Notes: generated from the sequence alone by a model not told the origin. A DNA stretch of 64,000 nucleotides from Paenibacillus tuaregi (GCF_900086655.1 NZ_LT575476.1:1778503-1842502); one strand, 5' to 3'. Counted from the stretch's first letter, positions 51,161 through 60,861 are shown. Program-made: numbers and translations.

Positions 51161-52587
51161 TGACAATGAAACATCCAGAAACGTACAAAGGTCAGGAAGT
51201 TGTAGTTCTTGGCCTGGCCAAGAGTGGGGTTCAGGTAGCCAAAACCTTGCATGCCTTTGGAGCGAAGGTCATTGTAAATGATAAAAAGGATAGAGATCAG
51301 TGTCCCGAGGCATCCGAATTGGAGGCTTTGGGAATTTCTGTTCTATGCGGGGGTCACCCGGAAGGACTCATCCATCCGGGTGTCTCTCTTTTGGTTAAAA
51401 ACCCGGGTATACCTTATACCGTAGGGCCAGTTCAGAAAGCGATGGAGCTTGGCATTGAGGTCGTGACCGAGGTTGAGGTCGCTTATCATATTTGCTCAGC
51501 CCCTATCATTGGGATTACAGGATCTAATGGCAAGACAACGACGACTACCTGGGTAGGGAAAATGCTTGAGGCTGCGGGACTGCGACCCATTGTGGCCGGG
51601 AACATCGGGACACCGCTGTCTGAGGCGGCAGCGTCCGCTACATCTGACAACTGGATGGTTGTGGAGCTAAGCAGCTTTCAGCTGAAGGGGACGACCGATT
51701 TCCGGCCTACTGTCGGATGTCTGCTTAATGTGGCCGAGACCCATCTGGACTATCATGGGGATATGGAAGATTACGTGAATTCCAAAGCCAAGCTGTTCGC
51801 TAATCAGCTCGAAAGTGACACGGCGGTCTTGAACTGGGACGACCCGGTGTGCCGGAAGCTGGTCCCTTACGTTAAGTCAAAGCTGCTCCCGTTCTCCATT
51901 ACCGAGAAGCTTGTAGAAGGCGTGTATTTGGACCCGCCATATATACCTGAAGTTCAGGATGAGCTCAGCCGAATGGTGGTTTACCGGGATGCGCAGGGAG
52001 CAGCCCATGAGATTGTGAATGTTAGTGAAATCGGCCTGCCCGGCCGCTTCAATGTGGAGAATGCGCTGGCAGCAGCTGCCATTGCTATTGCTGCAGGGGC
52101 GCAGCCGAATCAATTAGCTGAGCCGCTGATGTCGTTCCGGGGTGTGGAGCACCGGCTTGAATTCGTAGAGAAGAAGAACGGGGTAACCTACTACAACAAC
52201 TCCAAAGCTACCAACTCCAAGGCGACAACGATGGCCCTTCGTGCTCTTAATGCACCTATTGTCCTGATCGCTGGAGGTCTGGACCGCGGCTCCGATTATA
52301 TGGAGCTCCTGCCGGTGTTCAAGGATAAGGTCAAAGCGGTGGTCGCCTTGGGGGAGACTCGGGAGAAAATCGGCCGCGTGGCCGGGCTTGCGGGATTAAC
52401 CCGCGTCGTGCTCGTCGATACTGTGGAGGATTCCGCCTCTGCCTTGAACACCGCGATTCGGGAAGCAACGGGGCTTGCCCAGCCTGGGGATATTGTGCTG
52501 CTGTCCCCGGCATGTGCCAGCTGGGACATGTTTGCTTCCTATGAAGAGCGTGGACGCATTTTTAAAGAGGCGGTGCATAACCTTTAG
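51160..52587 (+). CDS. murD: UDP-MurNAc-L-Ala:D-glutamate ligase MurD
   Basis: A 475-residue Mur ligase adding D-Glu. The N-terminal Rossmann-like part begins GQEVVVLGLAKSG. The ATP loop GSNGKTTT is at 121-128, and YYNNSKATNSKATTMAL near 347 is the MurD motif. ATG 51160 is preferred over the frame's upstream extension because AAGGGG lies 5 bases before it; 51166 is a possible alternative. The last part (LSPACASWDMFASYEERG) is complete. Confidence 0.95.
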   Translation: MTMKHPETYKGQEVVVLGLAKSGVQVAKTLHAFGAKVIVNDKKDRDQCPEASELEALGISVLCGGHPEGLIHPGVSLLVKNPGIPYTVGPVQKAMELGIEVVTEVEVAYHICSAPIIGITGSNGKTTTTTWVGKMLEAAGLRPIVAGNIGTPLSEAAASATSDNWMVVELSSFQLKGTTDFRPTVGCLLNVAETHLDYHGDMEDYVNSKAKLFANQLESDTAVLNWDDPVCRKLVPYVKSKLLPFSITEKLVEGVYLDPPYIPEVQDELSRMVVYRDAQGAAHEIVNVSEIGLPGRFNVENALAAAAIAIAAGAQPNQLAEPLMSFRGVEHRLEFVEKKNGVTYYNNSKATNSKATTMALRALNAPIVLIAGGLDRGSDYMELLPVFKDKVKAVVALGETREKIGRVAGLAGLTRVVLVDTVEDSASALNTAIREATGLAQPGDIVLLSPACASWDMFASYEERGRIFKEAVHNL

Positions 52588-52636
52588 TAGAGGGGTGGAA
52601 AAGCCCCTACTATACTAGTTAGAGGTGGCTTCCGCT

Positions 52637-53734
52637 ATGAGCAAGACGCGCCATGCGCCGGATATTTGGCTATTAATCTGCATTCTGGCTTTGCTGTTAA
52701 TCGGCATGGTTATGGTATACAGTGCGGGCTCGGTGCTTGCTTTTCACGATTATGGAGACTCTTTTTATTTTGTGAAAAGACAGCTGCTGTTTGCCGTGCT
52801 AGGTTTGATTGCAATGTTCTTTACCATGAACCTGGATTACCGGAACTTACGTAAATATTCGAGAACGCTGCTTATACTCTGCTTTTTTCTTCTCGTGATT
52901 GTGTTAATTCCCGGAGTTGGTGTTGTGCGCGGGGGAGCGCGAAGCTGGCTCGGGATCAGTTCTTTCGGCATTCAGCCCTCCGAGTTCATGAAGCTGGGCA
53001 TGATCCTGTTCTTGTCAGACTGGCTGAGCCGGGAGACAATGGACATTACCCGTTTTGCAAAAGGACTTCTTAGGCCGCTCGGCCTGATTGCCCTCGCCTT
53101 CGGCCTGATCATGATGCAGCCCGATCTGGGTACGGGCACGGTGATGCTGGGGGCATCGCTGCTCATTGTGTTTACAGCGGGAGCACGGCTTAAGCATTTA
53201 TTTGGACTGGCACTGGCAGGGGTCGCCGGCTTTGTGGGGCTGATTCTGGCAGCGCCTTACCGTCTTCAGCGGATTACCGCTTTTCTGGACCCTTGGTCCG
53301 ATCCGCTTGGGGCGGGTTATCAGATCATTCAATCGCTTTATGCCATCGGCCCAGGGGGTCTTGCCGGTCTCGGACTTGGCATGAGCCGGCAGAAGTACAG
53401 CTATATGCCTGAGCCGCAGACGGACTTTATATTTTCTATTTTGGCCGAAGAGCTCGGCTTTATCGGTGGTTGTCTGGTGCTCCTTCTCTTTACTATTCTG
53501 GTATGGAGGGGAATGAGGGTGGCCATGACGGTACAGGACACCTTCGGCAGTCTGCTCGCCGTTGGAATTATCGGCATGGTTGCCGTCCAGGTGGTCATTA
53601 ATATTGGAGTTGTCATTGGCTTGATGCCGGTTACCGGCATAACCCTGCCTCTCATCAGTTACGGCGGCTCCTCGCTGACGCTGATGCTGACGGCATTGGG
53701 TATTTTACTTAATTTATCCCGTCATTCGAGGTGA
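52637..53734 (+). CDS. spoVE: FtsW/RodA/SpoVE family glycosyltransferase, probably SpoVE
   Basis: A 365-residue SEDS polymerase with about ten helices. SEDS motifs are VRGGARSWLGI near 100-110, QPSEFMKLG near 116, QPDLGTG near 158, and PVTGITLPLISYGGSS near 336. SEDS proteins polymerise lipid II together with a class B PBP. Position between murD and murG is that of B. subtilis spoVE, and spoVD is in the same cluster; a vegetative FtsW role cannot be excluded. ATG 52637 suits TAGAGGTGG; the in-frame GTG at 52625 lies within that site. Confidence 0.9.
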   Translation: MSKTRHAPDIWLLICILALLLIGMVMVYSAGSVLAFHDYGDSFYFVKRQLLFAVLGLIAMFFTMNLDYRNLRKYSRTLLILCFFLLVIVLIPGVGVVRGGARSWLGISSFGIQPSEFMKLGMILFLSDWLSRETMDITRFAKGLLRPLGLIALAFGLIMMQPDLGTGTVMLGASLLIVFTAGARLKHLFGLALAGVAGFVGLILAAPYRLQRITAFLDPWSDPLGAGYQIIQSLYAIGPGGLAGLGLGMSRQKYSYMPEPQTDFIFSILAEELGFIGGCLVLLLFTILVWRGMRVAMTVQDTFGSLLAVGIIGMVAVQVVINIGVVIGLMPVTGITLPLISYGGSSLTLMLTALGILLNLSRHSR

Positions 53735-53739
53735 ACCTA

Positions 53740-54852
53740 ATGCGAGTTGTACTTAGCGGAGGGGGCACAGGAGGTCACATCTATCCTGCGCTCGCGATCG
53801 CGAAGCAGTGTGCTGTTGAATTTCCGAATACGAAATTCTTATACATCGGAGGACAGAAGGGGCTGGAGAGCTCCATTGTTCCCAAAGAGAATATTCCTTT
53901 TGAAGCCATTAATATCACCGGGTTCCGGCGTAAGCTGTCTGCGGAGAATTTGAAAACCGTGGTCCGCTTCCTCCGGGGTGTCAGCACTTCGAAGAAGCTG
54001 CTGAAGGAGTTCAAGCCTGATGTGGTTGTCGGAACGGGTGGATACGTGTGCGGGCCGGTGGTGTATGCGGCTGCAAAATTGGGAATTCCGAGCATCATTC
54101 ATGAACAGAATGCGGTTGCTGGCTTAACCAACCGGTTCTTAAGCAAATATGCAAGTACTGTTGCTCTTAGCTTCGAAGGTATGGAAGACGCTTTTCCTGG
54201 GGCTAAAAATATCATTTATACCGGGAATCCCCGGGCAACGACGGTATACGAGGCGGACAAGACCAAGGGATATACCACGCTCGGTCTTATTCCGGGAACT
54301 CCGATCGTGCTCGTTGTTGGCGGCAGCCGGGGAGCCAAGGCGATTAATGACGCCATGATAGAAATGGCGCCTTATCTGCACACACTTGACCAGGTCCGCT
54401 TTGTGTATGTGACAGGCGAGAACTACTATGAACCCACGCTGAGGGCGATTAAAGCCAAGACGGGCAATCTGCCGCGCGGTCTTCAGGTGCTGCCTTATGT
54501 GCACAACATGCCAGAGGTTCTAGCCAGCACCACACTTATCGTCAACCGGGCCGGGGCCTCATTCCTGGCGGAGATTACCTCCCTGGGTATCCCGTCTATC
54601 CTGATCCCTTCTCCTAACGTTACGAATAATCACCAGGAGAAGAACGCACGCACCTTGGAGAAAGCTGGAGCCGCGGAGGTTATACTGGAATCGGCATTAA
54701 CGGGAGAGACCCTGTTTGGTGCTATTCAGAAAATCATGAGAGATGTCGCCATACAGGTCTCCATGTCCAACGCTTCGCGCAGGCTGGGCAAGCCGGATTC
54801 CGCTCAGCTGTTAGTGGAAGAGATGCGCCGTCTTATGCAGAAGCGAAGATAA
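53740..54852 (+). CDS. murG: UDP-GlcNAc transferase MurG (lipid II synthesis)
   Basis: A 370-residue GT-B glycosyltransferase that adds GlcNAc to lipid I. The N-terminal loop is SGGGTGGHIYPALA at 6-19, a second glycine loop is VVGGSRGAKAIND near 190, and the donor site is NRAGASFLAEI near 269. Starting at ATG 53740 gives the standard MRVVLSGGG. The in-frame GTG at 53731 overlaps the spoVE stop and sits in the ribosome site GAGGTGA. Confidence 0.96.
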   Translation: MRVVLSGGGTGGHIYPALAIAKQCAVEFPNTKFLYIGGQKGLESSIVPKENIPFEAINITGFRRKLSAENLKTVVRFLRGVSTSKKLLKEFKPDVVVGTGGYVCGPVVYAAAKLGIPSIIHEQNAVAGLTNRFLSKYASTVALSFEGMEDAFPGAKNIIYTGNPRATTVYEADKTKGYTTLGLIPGTPIVLVVGGSRGAKAINDAMIEMAPYLHTLDQVRFVYVTGENYYEPTLRAIKAKTGNLPRGLQVLPYVHNMPEVLASTTLIVNRAGASFLAEITSLGIPSILIPSPNVTNNHQEKNARTLEKAGAAEVILESALTGETLFGAIQKIMRDVAIQVSMSNASRRLGKPDSAQLLVEEMRRLMQKRR

Positions 54853-55015
54853 ATCCAGGCTCTGGGCGGGTGTCACACTCCTCGGGAGGCTGACATAAGA
54901 TACTCTATAATCGTGACAATCTAACCCAGGGTGCCGGTGTGAAGCTTTAGCATTGATTTGATTCATCCAAGTTTTCATTGGCTGTAAAGGTAACGAACCA
55001 GGGGGGGAATTTAAG

Positions 55016-55921
55016 ATGCAGCAGTGGATTTCAAAACTTTCCGAGGCAAAAGTCGGCAGCGTGCTGCCGAATGAGCCGATGGCCAAATATACAACATGGA
55101 AGATCGGGGGTCCCGCCGACGCGGTGATTGTGCCTGAGAATGTGCAGCAGCTTCAGCATTTAATCCGCTACCTGCATGAAGAGAAAATTCCATGGATGCC
55201 CGTGGGCAAGGGCTCCAACATGCTGGTATCCGACAAAGGCATCCGTGGTGCTGTGATCCGGTTCGGCAAGGGGCTGGAGCAGGTGCAGTTCTCGGGAACT
55301 GAAGTGGAGGCTGGCGGAGGAGCGAGCTTTGTCAGTCTCAGCATCATGGCCGGAAAGAAGGGCCTGACCGGAATGGAATTCGCTTCAGGTATACCCGGCA
55401 CAGTGGGGGGTGCGGTGTATATGAACGCTGGAGCACATGGGTCTGATGTGTCACGCATATTCAAATCCGCTGAGATTGTTCTGGATACAGGGGAATTGGT
55501 TAACTACAATGCGGATCAGATGGAATTCGCCTATCGGCATTCGGTTCTTCATGAACGAAGCGGAATTGTGGTCAATGCGGTCTTTCAGCTGATCGAAGGG
55601 GACCGTTCAGCTATTGCAGCCTCGATGGCAGCGTACAAAGACCGCAGAAGACAGACCCAGCCGCTTCAGCAGCCTTGTGCAGGAAGCGTGTTCCGCAACC
55701 CGCCGGGAGATCACGCGGCAAGGCTTATTGAAGCCGCAGGCCTCAAAGGCTATAGACAGGGCGGCGCCCAGGTATCTGAAATGCACGCCAATTTCATTGT
55801 AAACACCGGGCAAGCGACAGCAGAGGACGTTCTCACCCTAATGCACCATATCCAAACCGTGGTTGCCTCTAAGTTCGAGGTGAAGTTGATTCCGGAAGTG
55901 TTCTGCGTGGGTGAGCGGTAA
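55016..55921 (+). CDS. murB: UDP-N-acetylenolpyruvoylglucosamine reductase MurB
   Basis: A 301-residue FAD enzyme that reduces the MurA product to UDP-MurNAc. FAD-binding segments are TTWKIGGPADAV near 24, VGKGSNMLVSDKGI near 62 and EFASGIPGTVGGAVYMNAGA near 120. The proton-donor serine lies in CAGSVFRNP near 221. The 163-base gap before it contains TATAAT at 54906 without a clear -35. A run of seven G gives its ribosome site. Confidence 0.95.
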   Translation: MQQWISKLSEAKVGSVLPNEPMAKYTTWKIGGPADAVIVPENVQQLQHLIRYLHEEKIPWMPVGKGSNMLVSDKGIRGAVIRFGKGLEQVQFSGTEVEAGGGASFVSLSIMAGKKGLTGMEFASGIPGTVGGAVYMNAGAHGSDVSRIFKSAEIVLDTGELVNYNADQMEFAYRHSVLHERSGIVVNAVFQLIEGDRSAIAASMAAYKDRRRQTQPLQQPCAGSVFRNPPGDHAARLIEAAGLKGYRQGGAQVSEMHANFIVNTGQATAEDVLTLMHHIQTVVASKFEVKLIPEVFCVGER

Positions 55922-55937
55922 ACTCGGAGGTGATACA

Positions 55938-57218
55938 TTGGACAAATTGGTGATTGAAGGCGGGAAACCCCTATCAGGAGCCATTCGTATCCATGGAGCG
56001 AAGAATGCCGCACTGCCGATTCTGGCGGCAAGCCTGCTGTCCGGAGGCAAGGTTCAGCTCCGAAATGTGCCGCGGCTGCTTGATATTGATGTTATGCTGC
56101 GCATATTGAACCGGTTGGGCTGCAGTACGATTCACAAAGGGGACACCGTGGTGGTCGATTCAAGCGGGACAGACTCCTGCCAAGTGCCGGAAGACTTAAT
56201 GAAGCTGATGAGATCTTCCATATTCCTGATGGGGCCGCTTCTGGCTAAGTTCGGTGAGGTATGTGTGTACCAGCCCGGGGGATGTGCCATTGGAGAGCGT
56301 AAGATCGATCTTCATCTGAACGGCCTCAAGGCGCTTGGTGCGGAGATTGAAGAGAGCGATGAGCAAATCTGGTGCCGGGCCAGCAAGCTGGTGGGTGCAG
56401 ACATTCATCTGGACTTCCCAAGCGTTGGGGCGACCGAGAATATTATGATGGCTGCCGTTCTTGCAGAAGGAACCACGATCATTACGAACGCGGCGCGCGA
56501 ACCGGAGATTCAGGATCTGCAGAATTTCCTTAATCAGATGGGAGCAAGCATCATGGGGGCGGGAACGGATACGATCAAGATTCGCGGAGTTCAGCAGCTG
56601 TTCCCGTGCGAATACGAGATCATCCCTGACCGGATCGTAGCGGGTACTGCTCTGATTGCCGCAGCCGCTACCCGTGGGACTGTAACTCTCACCCATTGCA
56701 ATCCTTCCCATTTGGTCTCTCTGATCCATGTGCTGAGGCGTGCTGGTGTTCAAATAGGGGCTTGCAATGATATAATAAATGTCAGCAGCCTTGGCAGACC
56801 TAAAGCCGTTGAAAGTATCGTGACTTCACCCTACCCGGCCTTCCCTACGGATCTTCAGTCCCAAGTTATGGTGCTGTTGTCTCTGGCCGACGGGGCGAGT
56901 ATGATGCGGGAGACCGTATTCGAAGGCAGGTTCAAACATGTGGATGAGCTTGTACGGATGGGTGCGGATATCTCGGTCAACCATACCTCCGCTTATATCC
57001 GGGGCGTATCGAGGCTTTATGGAGCCACTGTGGAAGCCACTGACCTTAGAGCTGGCGCCGCGCTTGTGATTGCTGGTCTTGCGGCGCACGGGAAGACCGT
57101 GGTTGAGCAGGTTCATCACATTGACCGTGGTTATGACCGCATAGAGAATATGTTTCAGCGCCTGGGGGCGAGTATGCACAGAGAGAGCCCGGCGCTGAAG
57201 CAGCTTGATTTTGCCTGA
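55938..57218 (+). CDS. murA: UDP-GlcNAc 1-carboxyvinyltransferase MurA
   Basis: A 426-residue enzyme of the first committed step of peptidoglycan synthesis. I start at TTG 55938 (MDKLVIEGGKPLSG), because CGGAGGTGAT at 55925-55934 serves it and the longer frame from 55911 runs into murB. K22-N23 lie in GAKNAALP, the catalytic cysteine is C116 in PGGCAIGE (so fosfomycin would be expected to bind), and the D-containing GRFKHVDEL loop is near 330. Its location in the cluster differs from B. subtilis. Confidence 0.95.
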   Translation: MDKLVIEGGKPLSGAIRIHGAKNAALPILAASLLSGGKVQLRNVPRLLDIDVMLRILNRLGCSTIHKGDTVVVDSSGTDSCQVPEDLMKLMRSSIFLMGPLLAKFGEVCVYQPGGCAIGERKIDLHLNGLKALGAEIEESDEQIWCRASKLVGADIHLDFPSVGATENIMMAAVLAEGTTIITNAAREPEIQDLQNFLNQMGASIMGAGTDTIKIRGVQQLFPCEYEIIPDRIVAGTALIAAAATRGTVTLTHCNPSHLVSLIHVLRRAGVQIGACNDIINVSSLGRPKAVESIVTSPYPAFPTDLQSQVMVLLSLADGASMMRETVFEGRFKHVDELVRMGADISVNHTSAYIRGVSRLYGATVEATDLRAGAALVIAGLAAHGKTVVEQVHHIDRGYDRIENMFQRLGASMHRESPALKQLDFA

Positions 57219-57234
57219 TTAACGCCTAGGTCGT

Positions 57235-57253
57235 CCCCTCCGATCCGGAGGGG
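57235..57253 (+). other. Hairpin between murA and divIB
   Basis: CCCCTCCG and CGGAGGGG form a perfect 8-bp stem with a 3-base loop. No T run follows, so it is more likely an RNA stability or pausing element than a terminator. Confidence 0.5.
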
Positions 57254-57279
57254 CTATCAGGCTTTATGGAGAAGTGACG

Positions 57280-58047
57280 ATGCCAAAAGCAAATGTACCT
57301 GTCCTGAAGAACGCTAAACCTAAAATGAAGACAAGCCGTAAGGTGGTTGCCATTCTGCTTCTGCTGTTTGTTGTCCTGGCAGGGGTGTTGTTCTTCCGGT
57401 CACAAATCAGTAAAATTTCAGAAATTCGTTTCTCCGGCAATACGTACACGACGAACCCCGAATTGCTGAAGCAGGCTGGGATTCAGATCGGTGCCTCTTA
57501 TTTCGGAATTAGCGAGAGCGAGGTACAGCAGCGTTTGTCTTTAATCCCTTCTATCGAAAAGGTGACGGTGGAGAAGCAGTTCCCCGGTCTTGTGCTGATT
57601 AAGATCAAGGAATACCGCGCTGTGGGATATACGTTGAACAAAGACGGCAGTCTCCTTGCTTATTTGGCGAGCGGCGCGGAAGTGCCCGCCAAGACAGGCA
57701 GTATTGCCGTGGAGAAGCCTCTCCTTTCCGGATGGAAGCGGGGGGATGCCAACCTGAAGAGTCTGTGTCTTGTACTGGGCAAGATTCCGGATAATCTGAC
57801 TACGGATATCTCGGAGATCGTTCCGTCACCAACGGCGGCTTACCCGGACCGGATCAAAATGTATACAAGCTCCCACTTTGAGGTCATTACCGCGATCTCT
57901 CTTTTACCCGAGAAAATAGAGTATCTGGGGTCTGTTATTGATTCCCAGCAGCCGGGTACACTCACCATGCTGGAGGCTAATTCATACTCAGCCTTTCCGT
58001 CTTCGGGTGATAAGGACGAGCAGCAAAAAGACACTACTAATCAGTGA
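57280..58047 (+). CDS. divIB: Cell division protein DivIB/FtsQ
   Basis: A 255-residue bitopic protein: basic cytoplasmic N-terminus, helix at about 22-40 (VVAILLLLFVVLAGVLFF), a POTRA domain (about 47-118, ISEIRFSGNTYTTN then VEKQFPGLVLIKIKEY) and a C-terminal beta domain, ending in a charged Asp/Gln tail. It forms the trimer with FtsL and DivIC. ATG 57280 is preferred to GTG 57274 by distance from GGAG. Unlike B. subtilis, no ylxW, ylxX or sbp gene lies between it and ftsA. Confidence 0.9.
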   Translation: MPKANVPVLKNAKPKMKTSRKVVAILLLLFVVLAGVLFFRSQISKISEIRFSGNTYTTNPELLKQAGIQIGASYFGISESEVQQRLSLIPSIEKVTVEKQFPGLVLIKIKEYRAVGYTLNKDGSLLAYLASGAEVPAKTGSIAVEKPLLSGWKRGDANLKSLCLVLGKIPDNLTTDISEIVPSPTAAYPDRIKMYTSSHFEVITAISLLPEKIEYLGSVIDSQQPGTLTMLEANSYSAFPSSGDKDEQQKDTTNQ

Positions 58048-58200
58048 CAAACAATGATAAAATATAATTTATGAGCTTGTTAACAACCTCCCTCTTTTTT
58101 CTTATTATTTTTGCGAGAGTCTGCTCTGAGAAAAACCTGGAAAAACCTTGTCGGATCAGGCTATAAGTAAATGTTGGCAATTAAAAAATTTGTAGAAAAA

Positions 58201-58229
58201 AGAGGGAAAGTATAAAACACGTTGAATAA
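58201..58229 (+). promoter_or_regulatory. Candidate sigma-H promoter for ftsAZ
   Basis: AGAGGGAAA (58201-58209), 11 bases, GTTGAATAA (58221-58229). Against the recalled consensus RNAGGAWWW-N11/12-RNNGAATWW only one base deviates. The B. subtilis ftsAZ operon has a sigma-H promoter active at sporulation onset. TATAAA at 58211 with TTGTAG at 58190 (15-base spacer) is a weaker sigma-A alternative in the same place. Confidence 0.5.
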
Positions 58230-58288
58230 GTAGAGAGTTGTATATCGCTCTCATATTAATTTTCAGGAAAACAGGAGGTGCCAGGGGC

Positions 58289-59542
58289 TTGAGCAACAAT
58301 GACATCATTGTTAGTTTGGACATCGGTACATCCAAAGTTCGTGCTATTATTGGGGAAATCTCGAATGGAACCTTTAATATTATTGGGGTTGGATCTGCCG
58401 ATTCGGAAGGAATCCGTAAAGGCGCAATTGTAGATATTGACCAGACTGTGCAGTCGATCAAGAGTGCGGTCGATCATGCTGAGCGCATGGTGGGAATTCA
58501 AATATCGGAAGTGTACGTCGGTATTTCGGGGAATCATATCGGACTTCAATCAAGTCACGGTGTCGTGGCTGTATCGAACGAGGATCGTGAAATCGGGGAA
58601 GAGGACATTGAGCGGGTCATGAAGGCCGCGGAAGTGATTGCTCTTCCACCGGAACGGGAAATTATTGATGTGGTGGCTAAGCAGTATGTAGTTGATGGTT
58701 TGGAGGGAATTCAAGATCCGCGCGGTATGATCGGAGTCCGCCTTGAGGTGGAGGCTACGATTATTACTGGCGCTAAGACAGCGATACATAATCTTCTTCG
58801 TTGTGTAGAGAAGGCGGGACTTAAGGTTACCGATCTGGTGCTTCTGTCACTCGGAGCCGGACAGCTGGCTTTATCTAAGGATGAGAAGACTATGGGCTCC
58901 GTGCTTGTGGATATCGGGGCTGGATCAACCACAATTGCTGTGTATCAGGAGGGCACAATTGCCGCAACTTCCACGCTTCCTATAGGCGGGGAGTTCATTA
59001 CCAATGATATTGCCTACGGGCTTAGAACCTTGACTGATCAGGCTGAGAAAGTGAAGCTGAAATATGGATGCGCGCTTATGGAAGATGCCGAGGAAGATGT
59101 AAGGTTCAAAGTAACCCGCATTGGAAGCAATGTGGACAAGGAATTTACTCAAGTAGATTTGGCTGCTATTGCAGAGCCGAGAGTACAGGAAATCTTCCAT
59201 CTGATCCGTCAGGAAGTGAAACGGCTCGGTTACACTGAGCTTCCGGGGGGTTATATACTAACGGGGGGGACGGTCTCCATGCCTGGGCTGCTGCAGGTGG
59301 CGCAGAATGAATTGGCCGCTTCGGTTAGAATTGCTGTACCGGACTATATCGGGGTGAGAGACCCGGGTTTCACAAGCGGCGTAGGAATCCTGTATAATGT
59401 GATTCGTAACTTCCGAATCCGCAGTACCGGCAACAAGAAGCCGGCGAAGGCTCCCAAATCCGCACCGGCTGCTCAAGAATCCGCACCGAAGAGCGGGGGC
59501 ATTTGGGGAAGCATCAAAAATATCTTTAAGGAATTTATATAA
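58289..59542 (+). CDS. ftsA: Cell division protein FtsA
   Basis: A 417-residue actin-like ATPase that tethers FtsZ to the membrane. The start is TTG 58289 (MSNNDIIVSLDIGTS), with AGGAGGTG at 58273-58280; the frame continues upstream without a site. Phosphate-1 loop SLDIGTSKV is at 9-17 and phosphate-2 LVDIGAGSTT is near 208. After an Ala/Pro/Lys linker the protein ends in an amphipathic helix (GIWGSIKNIFKEFI), the membrane-targeting sequence. Confidence 0.95.
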   Translation: MSNNDIIVSLDIGTSKVRAIIGEISNGTFNIIGVGSADSEGIRKGAIVDIDQTVQSIKSAVDHAERMVGIQISEVYVGISGNHIGLQSSHGVVAVSNEDREIGEEDIERVMKAAEVIALPPEREIIDVVAKQYVVDGLEGIQDPRGMIGVRLEVEATIITGAKTAIHNLLRCVEKAGLKVTDLVLLSLGAGQLALSKDEKTMGSVLVDIGAGSTTIAVYQEGTIAATSTLPIGGEFITNDIAYGLRTLTDQAEKVKLKYGCALMEDAEEDVRFKVTRIGSNVDKEFTQVDLAAIAEPRVQEIFHLIRQEVKRLGYTELPGGYILTGGTVSMPGLLQVAQNELAASVRIAVPDYIGVRDPGFTSGVGILYNVIRNFRIRSTGNKKPAKAPKSAPAAQESAPKSGGIWGSIKNIFKEFI

Positions 59543-59597
59543 CTGGACCTAGTGATGGACGGGCCATCCACGCACACTGAGGGGGAGATGGAAGAGT

Positions 59598-60707
59598 ATG
59601 TTGGAATTTGATTTTGAAATGGAGAGTATGGCAAAAATAAAAGTCATCGGTGTAGGCGGCGGCGGAAGCAATGCCGTGAACCGTATGATCGAGAATGGAG
59701 TGCAGGGTGTTGAGTTCATCACGGTGAACACAGACGCTCAGGCGCTGCATCTGGCTAAGTCCGAACACAGACTTCAGATCGGGGACAAGCTGACCCGTGG
59801 TCTTGGGGCCGGAGCTAATCCGGAAGTCGGTAAGAAGGCTGCTGAGGAGTCCAGAGAATTGATTGCTAACACCCTGAAGGGTGCAGATATGGTGTTTGTC
59901 ACCGCTGGAATGGGCGGGGGAACAGGAACAGGTGCTGCACCTGTTATTGCTGAAATCGCCAGAGAATGTGGAGCGTTGACTGTCGGCGTGGTTACACGGC
60001 CGTTCACCTTCGAGGGACGCAAGCGTTCATCACATGCCGAGCTCGGTATCGAAGGCTTGAAAGAGAAAGTGGATACACTGATCGTGATTCCGAATGACCG
60101 CCTGCTTGAGATGGTGGACAAGAAGACTCCGATGCTTGAAGCTTTCCGGGAGGCAGATAATGTTCTCCGTCAGGCCGTTCAAGGTATTTCCGACCTTATC
60201 GCTGTACCGGGATTGATTAACCTTGACTTTGCGGATGTCAAGACGATCATGACGGAACGCGGATCGGCCCTGATGGGTATTGGTCTGGCTACCGGCGAGA
60301 ACCGTGCTGCCGAGGCTGCACGCAAGGCGATTATGAGCCCACTGCTGGAAACTACGATTGAGGGGGCCCGCGGTGTAATTATGAATATTACCGGCGGATC
60401 TAATCTATCGCTATATGAAGTCAATGAAGCTGCTGAAATTGTCATCTCCGCTTCAGATCCTGAAGTGAATATGATTTTCGGTGCGATTATTGATGAGAAT
60501 ATGAAAGAAGAAATCAAAGTTACCGTAATTGCGACGGGCTTCGAACATAAGGCTGCTCCGTCCCAACCTGTTCGCAAGCCTCCCGTATCGGCTCCTGAAT
60601 CCCAAGAGAGCCGTACGAATAACCTGAGACCGTTCGGGAACCAACCAAGCGGGGATCAGCTGGATATTCCAACATTTTTGCGGAATCGCCGTAATAACAA
60701 CGACTAA
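59598..60707 (+). CDS. ftsZ: Cell division GTPase FtsZ
   Basis: A 369-residue tubulin homologue forming the Z ring. The nucleotide loop is VGGGGSNAV at 19-27, the tubulin signature GMGGGTGTG is at 104-112 and the T7 loop NLDFADVK is near 207. A short linker leads to the conserved C-terminal peptide DIPTFLRNR (357-365), which binds FtsA and other partners. GAGGGGGAGATGG precedes the ATG. It is followed by a strong terminator. Confidence 0.98.
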   Translation: MLEFDFEMESMAKIKVIGVGGGGSNAVNRMIENGVQGVEFITVNTDAQALHLAKSEHRLQIGDKLTRGLGAGANPEVGKKAAEESRELIANTLKGADMVFVTAGMGGGTGTGAAPVIAEIARECGALTVGVVTRPFTFEGRKRSSHAELGIEGLKEKVDTLIVIPNDRLLEMVDKKTPMLEAFREADNVLRQAVQGISDLIAVPGLINLDFADVKTIMTERGSALMGIGLATGENRAAEAARKAIMSPLLETTIEGARGVIMNITGGSNLSLYEVNEAAEIVISASDPEVNMIFGAIIDENMKEEIKVTVIATGFEHKAAPSQPVRKPPVSAPESQESRTNNLRPFGNQPSGDQLDIPTFLRNRRNNND

Positions 60708-60733
60708 TTCAGAAATTGCTTTCCCCCGATACT

Positions 60734-60773
60734 AAAGCCTGTTCACCGTTTCCGCGGTGGGCGGGCTTTTTTA
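60734..60773 (+). terminator. Terminator after ftsZ
   Basis: AAAGCCTG...CACCG pairs with CGGTG...CGGGCTTT, followed by TTT. It separates the division cluster from the spoIIG operon. Confidence 0.88.
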
Positions 60774-60794
60774 TATAGAGATTTTCCCCGCAAG

Positions 60795-60805
60795 GTCGAC
60801 AAAAA
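60795..60805 (-). promoter_or_regulatory. Candidate Spo0A box
   Basis: The minus strand reads TTTTTGTCGAC, matching the 0A box core TGTCGAA except the last base. It lies about 50 bases before the -10 of the spoIIG promoter. A weaker AGTTGAA at 60808 could be a second box. Confidence 0.5.
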
Positions 60806-60827
60806 AAGTTGAACTCCGCGCGCATTA

Positions 60828-60861
60828 TTAGACAGACTTCATATCTTGATCTCTTTATACT
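60828..60861 (+). promoter_or_regulatory. Candidate long-spacer spoIIG promoter
   Basis: TTAGACA (60828-60834) and TATACT (60856-60861) are 21-22 bases apart. The B. subtilis spoIIG promoter is also a sigma-A promoter with an abnormally long spacer that needs Spo0A. Confidence 0.5.

Noticed and set aside
54890-54911. Sigma-A promoter before murB
   Set aside because: TATAAT is perfect but CTGACA is only 10 bases upstream and no other -35 fits.
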